The notes beneath the pieces are model-generated. The model saw nothing but the letters and a program-made list of their open reading frames with translations, made no database searches and had not been told where the DNA came from. Of a DNA stretch of 52,265 nucleotides, positions 7,028 to 16,824 are shown piece by piece; the first letter of the stretch is position 1; every line of letters begins with the position of its first letter. The stretch lies in assembly GCA_013178225.1 (NCBI GenBank), contig JABLXE010000018.1, positions 1-52,265 on the forward strand. Reading direction: 5' to 3'. The translations under genes were made by a program, and so were the position numbers. This DNA is from Methanotrichaceae archaeon (GTDB taxonomy: Archaea > Halobacteriota > Methanosarcinia > Methanotrichales > Methanotrichaceae).

Positions 7028-9724
7028 ATGACAACCGAAAAAATCACACTTTCACAACTTGAATCTTTCTTGTTCAAGTCTGCGGACATCCTCCGTGGCA
7101 AGATGGACGCCTCCGAGTTCAAGGAATTCATCTTTGGGATGCTATTCATCAAGCGGCTATCCGATGAATTCGACCTCAAGCGCGAACAACTCCGTAATGT
7201 GGATTATGCCCATCTGAAAGATCAGCCGGAATTAATTGCAGAGCTTCTGGAGGATAAAAACTCCTACGGCGAGACCTTTTTTGTTCCTGTTAGAGCCCGC
7301 TGGAATGAGTCTTGGACAGATGAGAATGGAGAGCTCGTCCCGGCGCTTAAGGATCTCAAGTATGATATCGGCAACATGCTGAACAAGGCAATAGCTGCGA
7401 TTGAGGATAACAACGATGCTCTAGCCGGTGTCCTGAAGAATAACATCAACTTCAATGCAGTCAAAGGCAAGACCAAGATCCCAGACCAGAAGTGGAAGGA
7501 ACTACTCGACCACTTTAACCAGCCTCGTTTTGTATTGGTCAATGGTAACTTCGAGTTTCCAGATCTGCTCGGCGCAGCATACGAGTACCTTATCAAGTAC
7601 TTTGCCGACAGCGCCGGGAAGAAAGGCGGCGAATTCTACACACCTGCGGAAGTTGTGCGCCTTCTGGTTCAGATCACCAAGCCTGAGGCTGGCAATGAGA
7701 TCTACGACCCGACTGTCGGCTCAGGCGGTTTCTTGATTCAGTCCTATCAGTACGTCGAGGAGCAGGGGCAAAATTCCAATGACCTGGCACTTTTTGGCCA
7801 GGACTCCAACGGCACTGTTTGGTCCATCTGCATTATGAACATGATTCTCCACAACATAACCCGCTTTACCATTGAGAACGGCGACACGCTGGAGGATCCG
7901 ATGCTCCTTAAAAACGGCCAGGTGCGTCAGTTCGACCTGGTTCTCGCCAATCCGCCGTTCTCTCAAAATTACAGCCGGGCTAACATGAAATTCCCAAATC
8001 GATTCCGGGAATGGTGTCATGAAACCGGAAAGAAGGCTGATCTGATGTTTGTCCAGCACATGCTGGCAAGCCTCAAGCCAGACGGCCATATGGCTACCAT
8101 CATGCCACATGGCGTTTTATTCCGAGGGGGCAAAGAGAAGCTGATCCGTGAACTATTGATCAACGACAATATGATCGAGGCTATCATCGGCCTCCCACCC
8201 GGACTTTTCTATGGCACAGGCATCCCTGCCTGTGTTCTGGTCTGCAATAAAAACAAGTCTGACAAGCTTCAAAACAAAATACTGTTTATCAATGCCGATA
8301 GAGAGTACGCCGAGGGCAAGGCCCAGAACAAGCTCCGCCCTGAGGACATTGAAAAGATAGACTTCGTCTTCACTCACAAAAGAGAGATCCCCAAATACAG
8401 CCGCCTGGTTGACAAGGCGGAGATCGTGGAGAAGCACGACTATAACCTCAACATCCGCCGTTATGTGGACAACACCCCAGATCCCGAGCCTGAGGACGTG
8501 CAGGCCCATCTGATAGGCGGCATCCCCGAGACGGAGGTTGAGGCCCGTGCCTCCGACTTCGCTCGATTTGGCATTGATCGGGACACTCTATTTGCTCCCC
8601 TGAAGGAAGAGAGACGGGCAGGCTATCTGGCCTTTTGCGATAGCTTCGACAGCAGGTCGGCAATCAAGACTACAATGGAGAGCAATCTTGCGCTGCAGAA
8701 GACCTTTGCAGATCACTTTGATGCTCTTGAAGAGTGGTGGACTGCAGCCAGGGACGACTTTGCACAGCTTCAATACGCCAGGAATGGAGGCAAGAAGATC
8801 CCGGAGGTGCGCTCGAAGCTGATGGCCGGCCTGAAGCACCAGATGGTCCCATTAGGTGTACTGGACGAGTTCAAGAGCGCCGGCGTTTTTGTCAACTGGT
8901 GGCAGCAGATACGCTATGATCTTAAGACCATAGTCTCAATGGGCTGGCATCATAGCTTGATCCCTGATGAGTACCTTATCGAGGAGTTCTTCAAGGCGGA
9001 GGCAAGCGTTATTGAGACCCTGGAGGCCAGCATAAGCGAAGCCCAGAGTGAGCTGGCTGAGGCAGTGGAAACGGCCCAGGATGTTACCTCCTATGAGCCG
9101 GAAGAGGAGGAGAAAGTCACCGCCGCGACCATGAAGAAGGCCCTCAAAGAGCTAATTGAGGGGCTCAAGGAGAGCAAGAGCGATCTGGCCAGGAAGGAGA
9201 TGAAGCAACTCAGGGATCAAGAGGAGATCATCAAGTCCATCGAGAAGCGAATCAAAGAGGCCAAGGCCAAGCAAAAGGAGAAGAGCGAAAAGCTGGAGCA
9301 TAAGTTGAAGCTCAAACGCCTTGGTGGAGAGTCTTTCAAAGCCGAGAGCCAGGCAATGATCAAACAGGCCGATTCCCAGCTCTCTGGGCTTGATCCTGGA
9401 AACAAGGCGGACAAGAAGAAGATCAAGGCGATCAATAAGGACAAAGAGATACTGGCGGCGCGCATCTCCCAAACCGATGCCCTATTGGCCGAGATCGGAG
9501 GACAGCTTTCGGAGGAAGAGGCACGCAGGATCATTCTGAAGAAGATCTATGACATCGGTCGCGCTGAGCTGGAACGCTATCTGAATGCTGAGAAACGCGG
9601 CTTGATTCATGGAGTCGAGAATCTGTGGAACAAATATGCTGTCAGCAGCCAAGAACTGGAGGCTGAGAGAGAAAGATCTCTCAAGACGCTGGACAGGTTC
9701 ATGCGAGAAATGGGGTATGTATAA
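7028..9724 (+). CDS. hsdM: Type I restriction-modification DNA methyltransferase subunit HsdM
   Basis: Modification subunit of a type I system; transfers a methyl group from S-adenosylmethionine to adenine N6 in the target chosen by HsdS. The N-terminal HsdM domain ([29 protein letters not shown]) is followed by the SAM-binding motif [10 protein letters not shown] near residue 226 and the catalytic NPPF near residue 307. At 898 residues it is much longer than the usual 500-550; the extra C-terminal 300 or so residues, from about 600, hold a long charged coiled coil ([35 protein letters not shown]). Its TAA shares one base with the hsdS start, so the two are coupled. Confidence 0.95.
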   Translation: MTTEKITLSQLESFLFKSADILRGKMDASEFKEFIFGMLFIKRLSDEFDLKREQLRNVDYAHLKDQPELIAELLEDKNSYGETFFVPVRARWNESWTDENGELVPALKDLKYDIGNMLNKAIAAIEDNNDALAGVLKNNINFNAVKGKTKIPDQKWKELLDHFNQPRFVLVNGNFEFPDLLGAAYEYLIKYFADSAGKKGGEFYTPAEVVRLLVQITKPEAGNEIYDPTVGSGGFLIQSYQYVEEQGQNSNDLALFGQDSNGTVWSICIMNMILHNITRFTIENGDTLEDPMLLKNGQVRQFDLVLANPPFSQNYSRANMKFPNRFREWCHETGKKADLMFVQHMLASLKPDGHMATIMPHGVLFRGGKEKLIRELLINDNMIEAIIGLPPGLFYGTGIPACVLVCNKNKSDKLQNKILFINADREYAEGKAQNKLRPEDIEKIDFVFTHKREIPKYSRLVDKAEIVEKHDYNLNIRRYVDNTPDPEPEDVQAHLIGGIPETEVEARASDFARFGIDRDTLFAPLKEERRAGYLAFCDSFDSRSAIKTTMESNLALQKTFADHFDALEEWWTAARDDFAQLQYARNGGKKIPEVRSKLMAGLKHQMVPLGVLDEFKSAGVFVNWWQQIRYDLKTIVSMGWHHSLIPDEYLIEEFFKAEASVIETLEASISEAQSELAEAVETAQDVTSYEPEEEEKVTAATMKKALKELIEGLKESKSDLARKEMKQLRDQEEIIKSIEKRIKEAKAKQKEKSEKLEHKLKLKRLGGESFKAESQAMIKQADSQLSGLDPGNKADKKKIKAINKDKEILAARISQTDALLAEIGGQLSEEEARRIILKKIYDIGRAELERYLNAEKRGLIHGVENLWNKYAVSSQELEAERERSLKTLDRFMREMGYV

Positions 9725-10995
9725 TGAGTTCTTCAGGCCAAACTCGATTACTGGGCTCGGTTGTGACACTTGATAAAGGGAAGCCTCCGATCCAGCATCC
9801 CTATTTAGGCCCAGACGCTGAATTATATTTAACGCCTGAATACCTCCGAGGAAATGCAGGAGGCGAACTAGCAAAGCCAAGCGCTAATGCAGTTAGGGTA
9901 TCAGATGGGGAGACTATTATCTTATGGGACGGTTCCAACGCTGGTGAAATATTCAGGGCACGAAATGGAGTTCTCGCTTCGACAATGAGCAGAGCACATC
10001 ACATCGATTCATTTGATAAAGATTATTTTTTCTATGCGCTCAAGAAATGGGAAAATTACCTCAAAGGTCAGACATCAGGTTCCGGCATACCACATGTTGA
10101 CAAGGAAGTTCTTTATAAAATTAAGCTCTTCGAACCTTTCAAACCTGAACAAATTAAGATCGCCAAAATTCTCTCGACCGCGGACCGGGCCATCGAGCAG
10201 ACGGAGGCATTGATCGCCAAGCAGCAGCGCATTAAGACTGGCTTGATGCAGGATCTTCTCACCCGCGGCATCGATGATCAAGGCAATCTCCGTTCTGAAG
10301 AGACTCATGAGTTCAAGGACTCACCTCTGGGACGGATTCCTGTCGGATGGGATATCCTTATTATTAAAGATTGCTTAGCGAGTGTAGATCCTGCGATGAG
10401 GAGCGGGCCCTTCGGAAGTGCGCTTCGAAAAGATGAACTTGCTGTATCAGGGATTCCTCTACTGGGAATTGATAATATATTCCCTGAAGATTTCCGAAGA
10501 AACTATACAAGATTTGTTCCCCCTCGGAAAGCTCGTCAATTAGCACGCTATCTTGTTCGTCCACGAGATATCATGATCACTATCATGGGGACAGTTGGTC
10601 GCTGCTGTGTAGTACCGGATGATATTGGTGAAGCATTATCTTCAAAACATGTTTGGACAATCTCTCTCGATCCGCTCAAATATTCTGCTGCGCTAGCCTG
10701 TTATCAGGTAAACTATTCCCCCTGGGTATTAAGCCATTTTGCCCAAGATGAGCAAGGTGGTATCATGGGTGCGATCAAATCTGAGACAATTCGGACCACT
10801 AGATTGCCTGTTCCCCCTCGGAATGAACAACGAGTGATTGAAGAATATCTTGCCTGCATGAATGCAGATCATACTGCACTTAAAGTCCATCTGGCCAAGC
10901 TACGCTCCCTCAAGACTGCCCTCATGCAAGATCTGCTCACCGGCAAGCGCCGAGTGACTGCCTTGCTTGCCAAACCGGAGGAGGCCAGCACATGA
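9724..10995 (+). CDS. hsdS: Type I restriction-modification specificity subunit HsdS
   Basis: Target-recognition subunit of 423 residues that directs both methylation and restriction. Two target-recognition domains are separated and followed by the conserved helical spacers: the first ends with AKILSTADRAIEQTEALIAKQQRIKTGLMQDLLTRG, the second with LPVPPRNEQRVIEEYLACMN and LRSLKTALMQDLLTGKRRV. The bipartite DNA sequence recognised cannot be read from the protein. The stop overlaps the hsdR start (ATGA at 10992-10995). AT content rises within each recognition domain compared with the spacers, as is common because these domains are exchanged between strains. Confidence 0.93.
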   Translation: MSSSGQTRLLGSVVTLDKGKPPIQHPYLGPDAELYLTPEYLRGNAGGELAKPSANAVRVSDGETIILWDGSNAGEIFRARNGVLASTMSRAHHIDSFDKDYFFYALKKWENYLKGQTSGSGIPHVDKEVLYKIKLFEPFKPEQIKIAKILSTADRAIEQTEALIAKQQRIKTGLMQDLLTRGIDDQGNLRSEETHEFKDSPLGRIPVGWDILIIKDCLASVDPAMRSGPFGSALRKDELAVSGIPLLGIDNIFPEDFRRNYTRFVPPRKARQLARYLVRPRDIMITIMGTVGRCCVVPDDIGEALSSKHVWTISLDPLKYSAALACYQVNYSPWVLSHFAQDEQGGIMGAIKSETIRTTRLPVPPRNEQRVIEEYLACMNADHTALKVHLAKLRSLKTALMQDLLTGKRRVTALLAKPEEAST

Positions 10996-13900
10996 AAATG
11001 GACAAAACCCCTGCTCATATAAAGCTCGACGAACGCAACCACGTCGAGAAGCCTCTCCTTGATCAGCTTTGCGGCCTCGGCTGGGAGATCATCGACCTCA
11101 CCGATAAGAAACAACAACCCTCTGATAGCCACCGCCAGAGCTTCACCGAGGTGGTGATGTACTCGGTGTTACGGGACCAGCTCAAGGTCATCAATCCCTG
11201 GATGGCAGAGGATCAGGTGGAAGAGGTCATCAAGCAGCTCACTGCCAGCTTTCCGAGCACCGGGCTGCTGGAGAATAACCTGCACCTTTTTCAAATGTTA
11301 CTGGAGAACACCAGCGTCAGCGAGAACCGCCAGACAAGAGAGAAGAGCCCCACCGTCCGCTTTGTAGACTTCAAGCAGAAGAACAACAACAGCTTCATCG
11401 CCGTCTGCCAGCTAAAAGTCCGCATCCTTGGCACAGAACACCACATCCTCCCGGACATTGTGCTTTTCTTGAACGGGCTGCCGGTGGTGGTAATCGAGTG
11501 CAAATCGCCCAAGGTCAAGGACCCAATCCCTGAAGCCATCGATCAAATGATGCGCTACAGCGAACAGCGCGGCGAGAAGGGCGAGGGCAACGCGCCTCTC
11601 TTCTACTACAACCAGTTTGTGGTGGCCACCTGCCGCCAGGAGGCTAAATTCGGCACCATTACCACCCACAGCGAGAAATACTTCTATCGTTGGTCCGATC
11701 CCTATCCTCGCACCGTGGACGACTTGGAGCACGGTGCAGGCAGCCCAAACGATCAGCAGCGCCTTGTGGCAGGAATGCTCGATCAGGATAACCTGCTCGA
11801 CCTGATCCGCACCTTCACCCTCTTCTCAAACAACGACAAAGGCCAGATGATCAAGATCGTGGGCCGCTACCAGCAGTTTCGAGCGGTCAAGTTGGCATTG
11901 AAGCGTCTCCTGGAAGGAAAGAATCCGAGGGAGCGTGGCGGTATCGTCTGGCATACTCAGGGCTCGGGCAAATCTCTGACCATGATGTTCATGGTCAGAG
12001 AGATGTATCGCCATGCAGAGCTCTCCAGATGGAAGATAGTCTTTGTCACCGACCGCACCCAGCTTGAAAAGCAGCTTTCCGAGACCAGCCAGAACATAGG
12101 TTTCACTGTGCAGGTGGCAAAAAGCATCAAGAGGCTCAAAGAGCTGCTCCGGGACGACAGCTCCAACCTGGTCATGGCCATGATCCACAAGTTCCGTGAG
12201 GCCGAACTTAAAGAGATCTTCCCAGAACTCAATCCTAGCCCCTTCATCTTGATCATGACCGACGAAGCCCATCGATCACAGTATAAGATGCTGGGTGCAA
12301 ACCTAGATAAGGGCCTTCCCAATGCGACCAAGATTGGCTACACCGGAACACCAATCGATAAAACTGAACAGGTCTTCGGTGACTACATAGATAAATACAC
12401 CATGCGAGAGTCTATCGATGACGGCGTTACTCTGCAGATAGTCTATGAGGGCAGAACCCACAACGCAGAAGTTGCAGATCCAATTGGGATGGATACCGCC
12501 TTTGCTGATGTTTTCAGCGATTATAATCTGACTGAGAGGCTTCAGATCCTTGGCTACGGCTCGCGGGACGCCTATTTGGAGGCGGATAAAACAATCAAGG
12601 CTAAAGCCAAGGACATGATCGCCCACTACTTGACTCATGTCTATCCGAACGGCTTCAAGGCCCAGGTCGTCGCTACCTCGCGGGAGGCTGCAGTCCGATA
12701 TAAGAAGAACATTGATGAGGCCCTGGCTTTAGCAATTGCTGATCTGGAGAAGAACAATCCCAGGAGGCTGGATCTGAATCAGCTTAAGGCCATGAAGACT
12801 GATGTCATCATCTCCGGCAGCAATGATGACCTTCCGCACATGAAGCCTTATACGGATGAATCCCGGCATGAATCGAGCATCAAGAGCTTCAAGATGGCCT
12901 TCGGAAGCGAAGATGAAGGCGTCAGAGGAGATATGGGCATATTGATAGTCAACAATATGCTGCTCACTGGATTCGATGCACCGGTTGAACAGGTGATGTA
13001 CCTGGACAAGGTCATCGTTGCCCACAATCTCCTGCAGGCCATCGCCCGCGTCAATCGTGTGGCGGACGAATCCAAGGACAAGGGCTTTGTGGTTGACTAT
13101 GTCGGCATTGGCCACCATCTCAAGAGGGCCATCGATGCTTATGATGAGAGAGAACAGAAAAAGATTATTGATTCTTTAAGCTGTCCCGATAAGGAGCTGC
13201 AAGATCTTGCAAAAAGCTACTCTGAGATCATGGACCTGTTGAAAAAACACGGCCTAACCGACCTTTCGGATCACGACGCATTCTTTGATGTTTTCTATGA
13301 TGAAGATCTTCGCTTTGAATTCATCAGGTTGTTCCGGGAGCTAACCAAATCCCTGAACCTGGTTTTTCCTTCACGCCATGCTCTGGAGTATATCGGAGAC
13401 TACAAGAAGCTTACAGAGATAAATGTGCTGGCATCCAAGCATTTCCGGGATGACCGCCTCAGCATGAAGGGCATTCCACCGAAATTAAGAGCGATCGCTG
13501 ACGAATATCTTGAATCTCGTGGAATAGAGCAAAAAGTGCCACCGATTTCAATTATGGATGAGGATTTTCAGATGGGAGTGGCCAAGCACAACCGGACCAA
13601 GACCAAGACGGCAGAGGTTGAGCATGCCATCCGGCATTATCTCGATGTTGAACTGGATGATGATCCAGACCTTCAAGCTTCATTCTCCCAGGCTCTTGAA
13701 GAAATCTTTAGGAAATTTAGGGATAACTGGGACGAGATCTATCAAGAGCTGGAGAACCTTCGTGTTAGGATCATAAACGCTAGCAAAGAGCCGACCTACG
13801 GCCTCAATAGGAAGAAACATATGCCGTTTTTCCGCAGCATGAGACGTGAGGTTTTTGGTGAAAGCAAATTGGACGAGGAGGCAATTGCATTGCTCGTCTC

Positions 13901-14126
13901 ATTAACCCAGAAGCTATTCAATGTTATAGACCTAGAGCTTCGCCTGACCGGCTTTTGGGAGAGTCTCCCAGCGCGCAATAAGCTGAAGGCAGAGATTCAG
14001 AAGGTTCTGCTCGATCAGGAGTTCCAGTCCCTTCCGATCCTCATAAGAAACCGCAACCAGATTATAAGCCGAGTTATGGAGATTGCACAGAAAAACAACG
14101 ACATCATCCTCTATGCAGAGGAGTAG
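10992..14126 (+). CDS. hsdR: Type I restriction endonuclease subunit HsdR
   Basis: Restriction and translocation subunit of 1044 residues, the usual size. The N-terminal PD-(D/E)XK nuclease has LPDIVLFLNGLPVVVIECKSP near residues 155-172 with the E-x-K pair. The helicase motor follows: Walker A WHTQGSGKS near 320, DEAH box TDEAHRSQ near 423, motif III YTGTPI, and the C-terminal helicase half with MLLTGFDAP and QAIARVNR near residues 655-690. A helical C-terminal part would contact HsdM. The ATG at 10992 overlaps the hsdS stop; an ATG two codons later is also possible. All motifs needed for an active enzyme look intact. Confidence 0.95.
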   Translation: MKMDKTPAHIKLDERNHVEKPLLDQLCGLGWEIIDLTDKKQQPSDSHRQSFTEVVMYSVLRDQLKVINPWMAEDQVEEVIKQLTASFPSTGLLENNLHLFQMLLENTSVSENRQTREKSPTVRFVDFKQKNNNSFIAVCQLKVRILGTEHHILPDIVLFLNGLPVVVIECKSPKVKDPIPEAIDQMMRYSEQRGEKGEGNAPLFYYNQFVVATCRQEAKFGTITTHSEKYFYRWSDPYPRTVDDLEHGAGSPNDQQRLVAGMLDQDNLLDLIRTFTLFSNNDKGQMIKIVGRYQQFRAVKLALKRLLEGKNPRERGGIVWHTQGSGKSLTMMFMVREMYRHAELSRWKIVFVTDRTQLEKQLSETSQNIGFTVQVAKSIKRLKELLRDDSSNLVMAMIHKFREAELKEIFPELNPSPFILIMTDEAHRSQYKMLGANLDKGLPNATKIGYTGTPIDKTEQVFGDYIDKYTMRESIDDGVTLQIVYEGRTHNAEVADPIGMDTAFADVFSDYNLTERLQILGYGSRDAYLEADKTIKAKAKDMIAHYLTHVYPNGFKAQVVATSREAAVRYKKNIDEALALAIADLEKNNPRRLDLNQLKAMKTDVIISGSNDDLPHMKPYTDESRHESSIKSFKMAFGSEDEGVRGDMGILIVNNMLLTGFDAPVEQVMYLDKVIVAHNLLQAIARVNRVADESKDKGFVVDYVGIGHHLKRAIDAYDEREQKKIIDSLSCPDKELQDLAKSYSEIMDLLKKHGLTDLSDHDAFFDVFYDEDLRFEFIRLFRELTKSLNLVFPSRHALEYIGDYKKLTEINVLASKHFRDDRLSMKGIPPKLRAIADEYLESRGIEQKVPPISIMDEDFQMGVAKHNRTKTKTAEVEHAIRHYLDVELDDDPDLQASFSQALEEIFRKFRDNWDEIYQELENLRVRIINASKEPTYGLNRKKHMPFFRSMRREVFGESKLDEEAIALLVSLTQKLFNVIDLELRLTGFWESLPARNKLKAEIQKVLLDQEFQSLPILIRNRNQIISRVMEIAQKNNDIILYAEE

Positions 14127-14131
14127 TGAAC

Positions 14132-14815
14132 ATGGATTTATCCTATACCGTTAGGCGATCAGAAAAAAGGAAGAAGCTCACAATAACAGTAGAAAGAGAC
14201 CGCACTATCGTCGTTCATGCTCCCTCTCATGCATCTGATGAAGCCATCGAGCGAATTGTGGAGTCCAAGAAGTTGTGGATCTTCGAGAAATCGAATCACA
14301 AGCAGAAGTATCGGGAGCTACCTCATCCACCTGGTAAAGAACTAGTGAGCGGTGAATCGGCTTTGTACCTAGGTCGCCAATATCGAATTGAGATCGTTAG
14401 GGACGATTCGAAGGAGATCAAGTTTGCCCATGGATTTATGATTCCGGCATCGCATGTGAATCAACGGAAGGATGCAATGCGAGACTGGTATATTGCACGG
14501 GCACGAGAGAAAATCCTTCCGCGTGTCGAGCATCATGCCCGCAACCTGGGTGTCGAGTTCAAGCAGGCCAAGATCGTAGATAGCCGTTATCGTTGGGGTT
14601 CGTGTACCTTGAAGGATAACGTCAATTTTAATTGGCGGCTGATTAAGGCACCTATGTTCGTAATCGATTATGTGATTGTACATGAGCTGGCTCATCTTAT
14701 CGAAGCAAATCACACTGCCGATTTCTGGAACATTGTGAAAACTCAAACACCTACTATGGATAATGCACGTCTTTGGCTCAAAGAGAATGGACAAATCCTT
14801 GAGGAGGATATCTGA
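14132..14815 (+). CDS. YgjP-like (DUF45/M48-type) metallopeptidase
   Basis: A 227-residue protein of the YgjP/WLM (DUF45) zinc-peptidase group. It has the N-terminal SDEAIERIVESKKLWIFEKS region, a central YRWGSCTLKDNVNFNWRLIKAP segment and the zinc motif VHELAHLIEANHTADFW (HExxH with a downstream His/Asp). Such genes are very often found next to type I restriction-modification genes, as here, where it starts a few bases after the hsdR stop; its role there is not firmly established. I place the start at the ATG at 14132 because a GAGGAG site lies eight bases upstream; a GTG at 14126 overlapping the hsdR stop is the alternative. Confidence 0.9.
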   Translation: MDLSYTVRRSEKRKKLTITVERDRTIVVHAPSHASDEAIERIVESKKLWIFEKSNHKQKYRELPHPPGKELVSGESALYLGRQYRIEIVRDDSKEIKFAHGFMIPASHVNQRKDAMRDWYIARAREKILPRVEHHARNLGVEFKQAKIVDSRYRWGSCTLKDNVNFNWRLIKAPMFVIDYVIVHELAHLIEANHTADFWNIVKTQTPTMDNARLWLKENGQILEEDI

Positions 14816-14816
14816 C

Positions 14817-15743
14817 TTGAATCATTCCTCAGGCAGTGGCCAGTTCGATATCTTGGACTACTCTCTGCAGATGTCAATGAGGAAGCCGTTTTCCATCCGC
14901 ATCTTCTGCCCGGATGGTAATCCCGGTGGCCTGCGCATAATCTCCAAATCCAATTGGAACGGCTGCGGCATAGTTTGCCCGCGATCTATCCTGCCAGCAG
15001 TGAAGAGCCGTAAAGAGTTCTCGCAGCCCGGAGTCTATGTCCTTGTTGGCCCCAAGGAAGAAGATGTGCGTGATAAAATATATGTCGGTGAAGGCGACCC
15101 GGTAGGTCATAGGTTAGAGCGGCATTATGCAGAAAGAGATTTCTGGACCTGGGCGGTCTTCTTCGTGTCCACCGACAACAGCCTGAACAAGGCCCATGTT
15201 CAGCATCTAGAGGCCAGACTGTTGGAGATGGCCTGGCAGGCCAGGAGGGCCACTCTAGATAACGCAAACATTCCCCAGAGGCCTGCTTTATCCGAAGCCG
15301 AGACCGCCGATGCAGAGAGCTTCCTGGCGGATATTCTCAGCATCTTTCCTCTGTTAGGCCTAACAGTTTTCGAGAACATCGTCACCGAAAAGAGCAATTC
15401 GAGGCATGAATTAAAGATTGAGGCGAAGGGGATCATTGCACGAGGCTATGAAACGGCAGAGGGATTCGTCGTTATCAAAGGATCGACCGCGGTTTGTTCC
15501 GAGGTCCCCTCCATTCACCATTACCTATCTGACCTGAGAAGAGACCTCCAATCCCAGGGCGTGATGGTTCCCCAAGGAGACCACTTGGAGTTCACTCAGG
15601 AGTATCTCTTCAATTCTCCATCTACGGCAGCAGGAGTTGTCCAGGGCAGGTCGGCCAACGGGCGCATAGACTGGAAGGACAAGCATAGCCGGACCTTGAA
15701 GAAAATCCAGGAAGAGAAAATGGGGATTCAGACCGGCAACTGA
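14817..15743 (+). CDS. GIY-YIG nuclease domain protein with DUF4357-like C terminus
   Basis: A protein of about 308 residues, last gene of the hsd operon. The GIY-YIG-type nuclease domain is seen as QPGVYVLVGP (about residue 70) and KIYVGEGD followed by RLERHYAERDFWTWAVFFVS and a conserved EARLLEMA. The C-terminal part (about residues 190-308) resembles DUF4357, found fused to such nucleases. I choose the TTG at 14817 because GAGGAGG (14801-14807) sits ten bases upstream and the codon begins one base after the preceding stop; the next ATG (14871) has no ribosome-binding site. GIY-YIG proteins with this architecture are common companions of restriction-modification systems and could act as an extra nuclease. 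Confidence 0.82.
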   Translation: MNHSSGSGQFDILDYSLQMSMRKPFSIRIFCPDGNPGGLRIISKSNWNGCGIVCPRSILPAVKSRKEFSQPGVYVLVGPKEEDVRDKIYVGEGDPVGHRLERHYAERDFWTWAVFFVSTDNSLNKAHVQHLEARLLEMAWQARRATLDNANIPQRPALSEAETADAESFLADILSIFPLLGLTVFENIVTEKSNSRHELKIEAKGIIARGYETAEGFVVIKGSTAVCSEVPSIHHYLSDLRRDLQSQGVMVPQGDHLEFTQEYLFNSPSTAAGVVQGRSANGRIDWKDKHSRTLKKIQEEKMGIQTGN

Positions 15744-15747
15744 CGCT

Positions 15748-16634
15748 TCAAATTACATCCTCTTCTCTTGCCAGTCTCTCCGCCATCCCCCACTCCTCGC
15801 TCAGATCCAGCCCGATATCCATCCCCGGCTCGATCCTCTTGAAGCCGGCGTACATGATGCACACCAGCTCCAGCGCGGAAAAAGTCCTCCCCGGCAGCGA
15901 GCGCAGAACGTGCGTCTCCTGAGGGTCGTTGATGTCCAGCCCCTGCCTTCCCAGCATGCCGATCTCGAAGGTGATCTCCCGGACCTGATCCATCGACCGG
16001 CCGCGGAACAGCTTCATGGCATCCAGCAGATAGAAGACCGCATCCAGCCTGGGCCCCCTGGCCTTCAGCTTGCGGGCGGCGATATCTCGCAGGCCGTCCC
16101 TGGCCAGACGCTGCAGGCCCTCGGGAGCCCGCATATCCAGCACCTCCTGGAAGTGCCTCTGAGCCTGTTCGGCATCGCCCAGCTTCAGGCAGGCATAGGC
16201 CAGCCCGTACACGGTCTGTGGGTCCTTGGGGTCGATCTGGTAGGACCTGCGCAGGTAGTACAGAGCCCACAGGCTGTCGCCCTCCTTGCCTATGATAGCT
16301 CCCAGGTTCTTGAGGGCCACCGGGTCCTCGGGATCGGCGGCCAGAGCCTGCACCGTGTGCTCCCTGGCCCGCTGGAGGTCGCCCTGGCGCTGGTAGGCGG
16401 CGCCCAGTGCTGTGTGGGCCTGCTTATGTCCGGGAGCGATCTGGAGGCAGCGCTGCAGAAGCTGCATGCCCTGATCGATATGGCCCATATCGATGTAGCA
16501 GAGGCCCAGGTTGTAGAGCAGGTCGGAATTCTCGGGATCCTGGCGGAGCAGCTCCTCCAGGTAGATGCGGGCCTGGTCGAGCTGGCCGGAGGCGATGAGC
16601 TGCAGGCGCGGGAGAGGTTGTCGTTATCGGTCAT
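15748..16634 (-). pseudogene. TPR-repeat protein gene with 1-base frameshift near its start
   Basis: The long frame 15748-16488 encodes tandem tetratricopeptide repeats (QAHTALGAAYQRQGDLQRA, VALKNLGAIIGKEGDSLWA, TVYGLAYACLKLGDAEQA) and an unrecognised C-terminal domain ending in an acidic tail. TPR coding continues upstream of the ATG at 16488 in the same frame (LIASGQLDQARIYLEELL, LLYNLGLCYID), but that frame meets a TAA at 16626-16624. A good start, MTDNDNL, exists at 16634 in another frame. Adding one base between about 16624 and 16600 would join the two and give 295 codons. I therefore annotate one locus with an apparent 1-base deletion, either a true mutation or a sequencing error. It lies opposite to and between the hsd operon and the DUF6361 trio. 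Confidence 0.7.
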
Positions 16635-16824
16635 TTGGGCATCAGTCCAGATGCAAATAGGCAGCTATTATTAAAATGGTTTTCACGGAAGCTGGTCATG
16701 AATCATTATAGGTTGTAATTTGTGCTGCTTCGGAGTAGACTACCAGCTATCTTCCAACCGCTAAATTATTGAATATTCGAATAAAGTCAATTTTCGGTCT
16801 AGAAAATGTTGGATATGGTTTAAA

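Noticed and set aside
15910-16674. 254-codon frame on the + strand
   Set aside because: Shadow of the TPR gene on the - strand.
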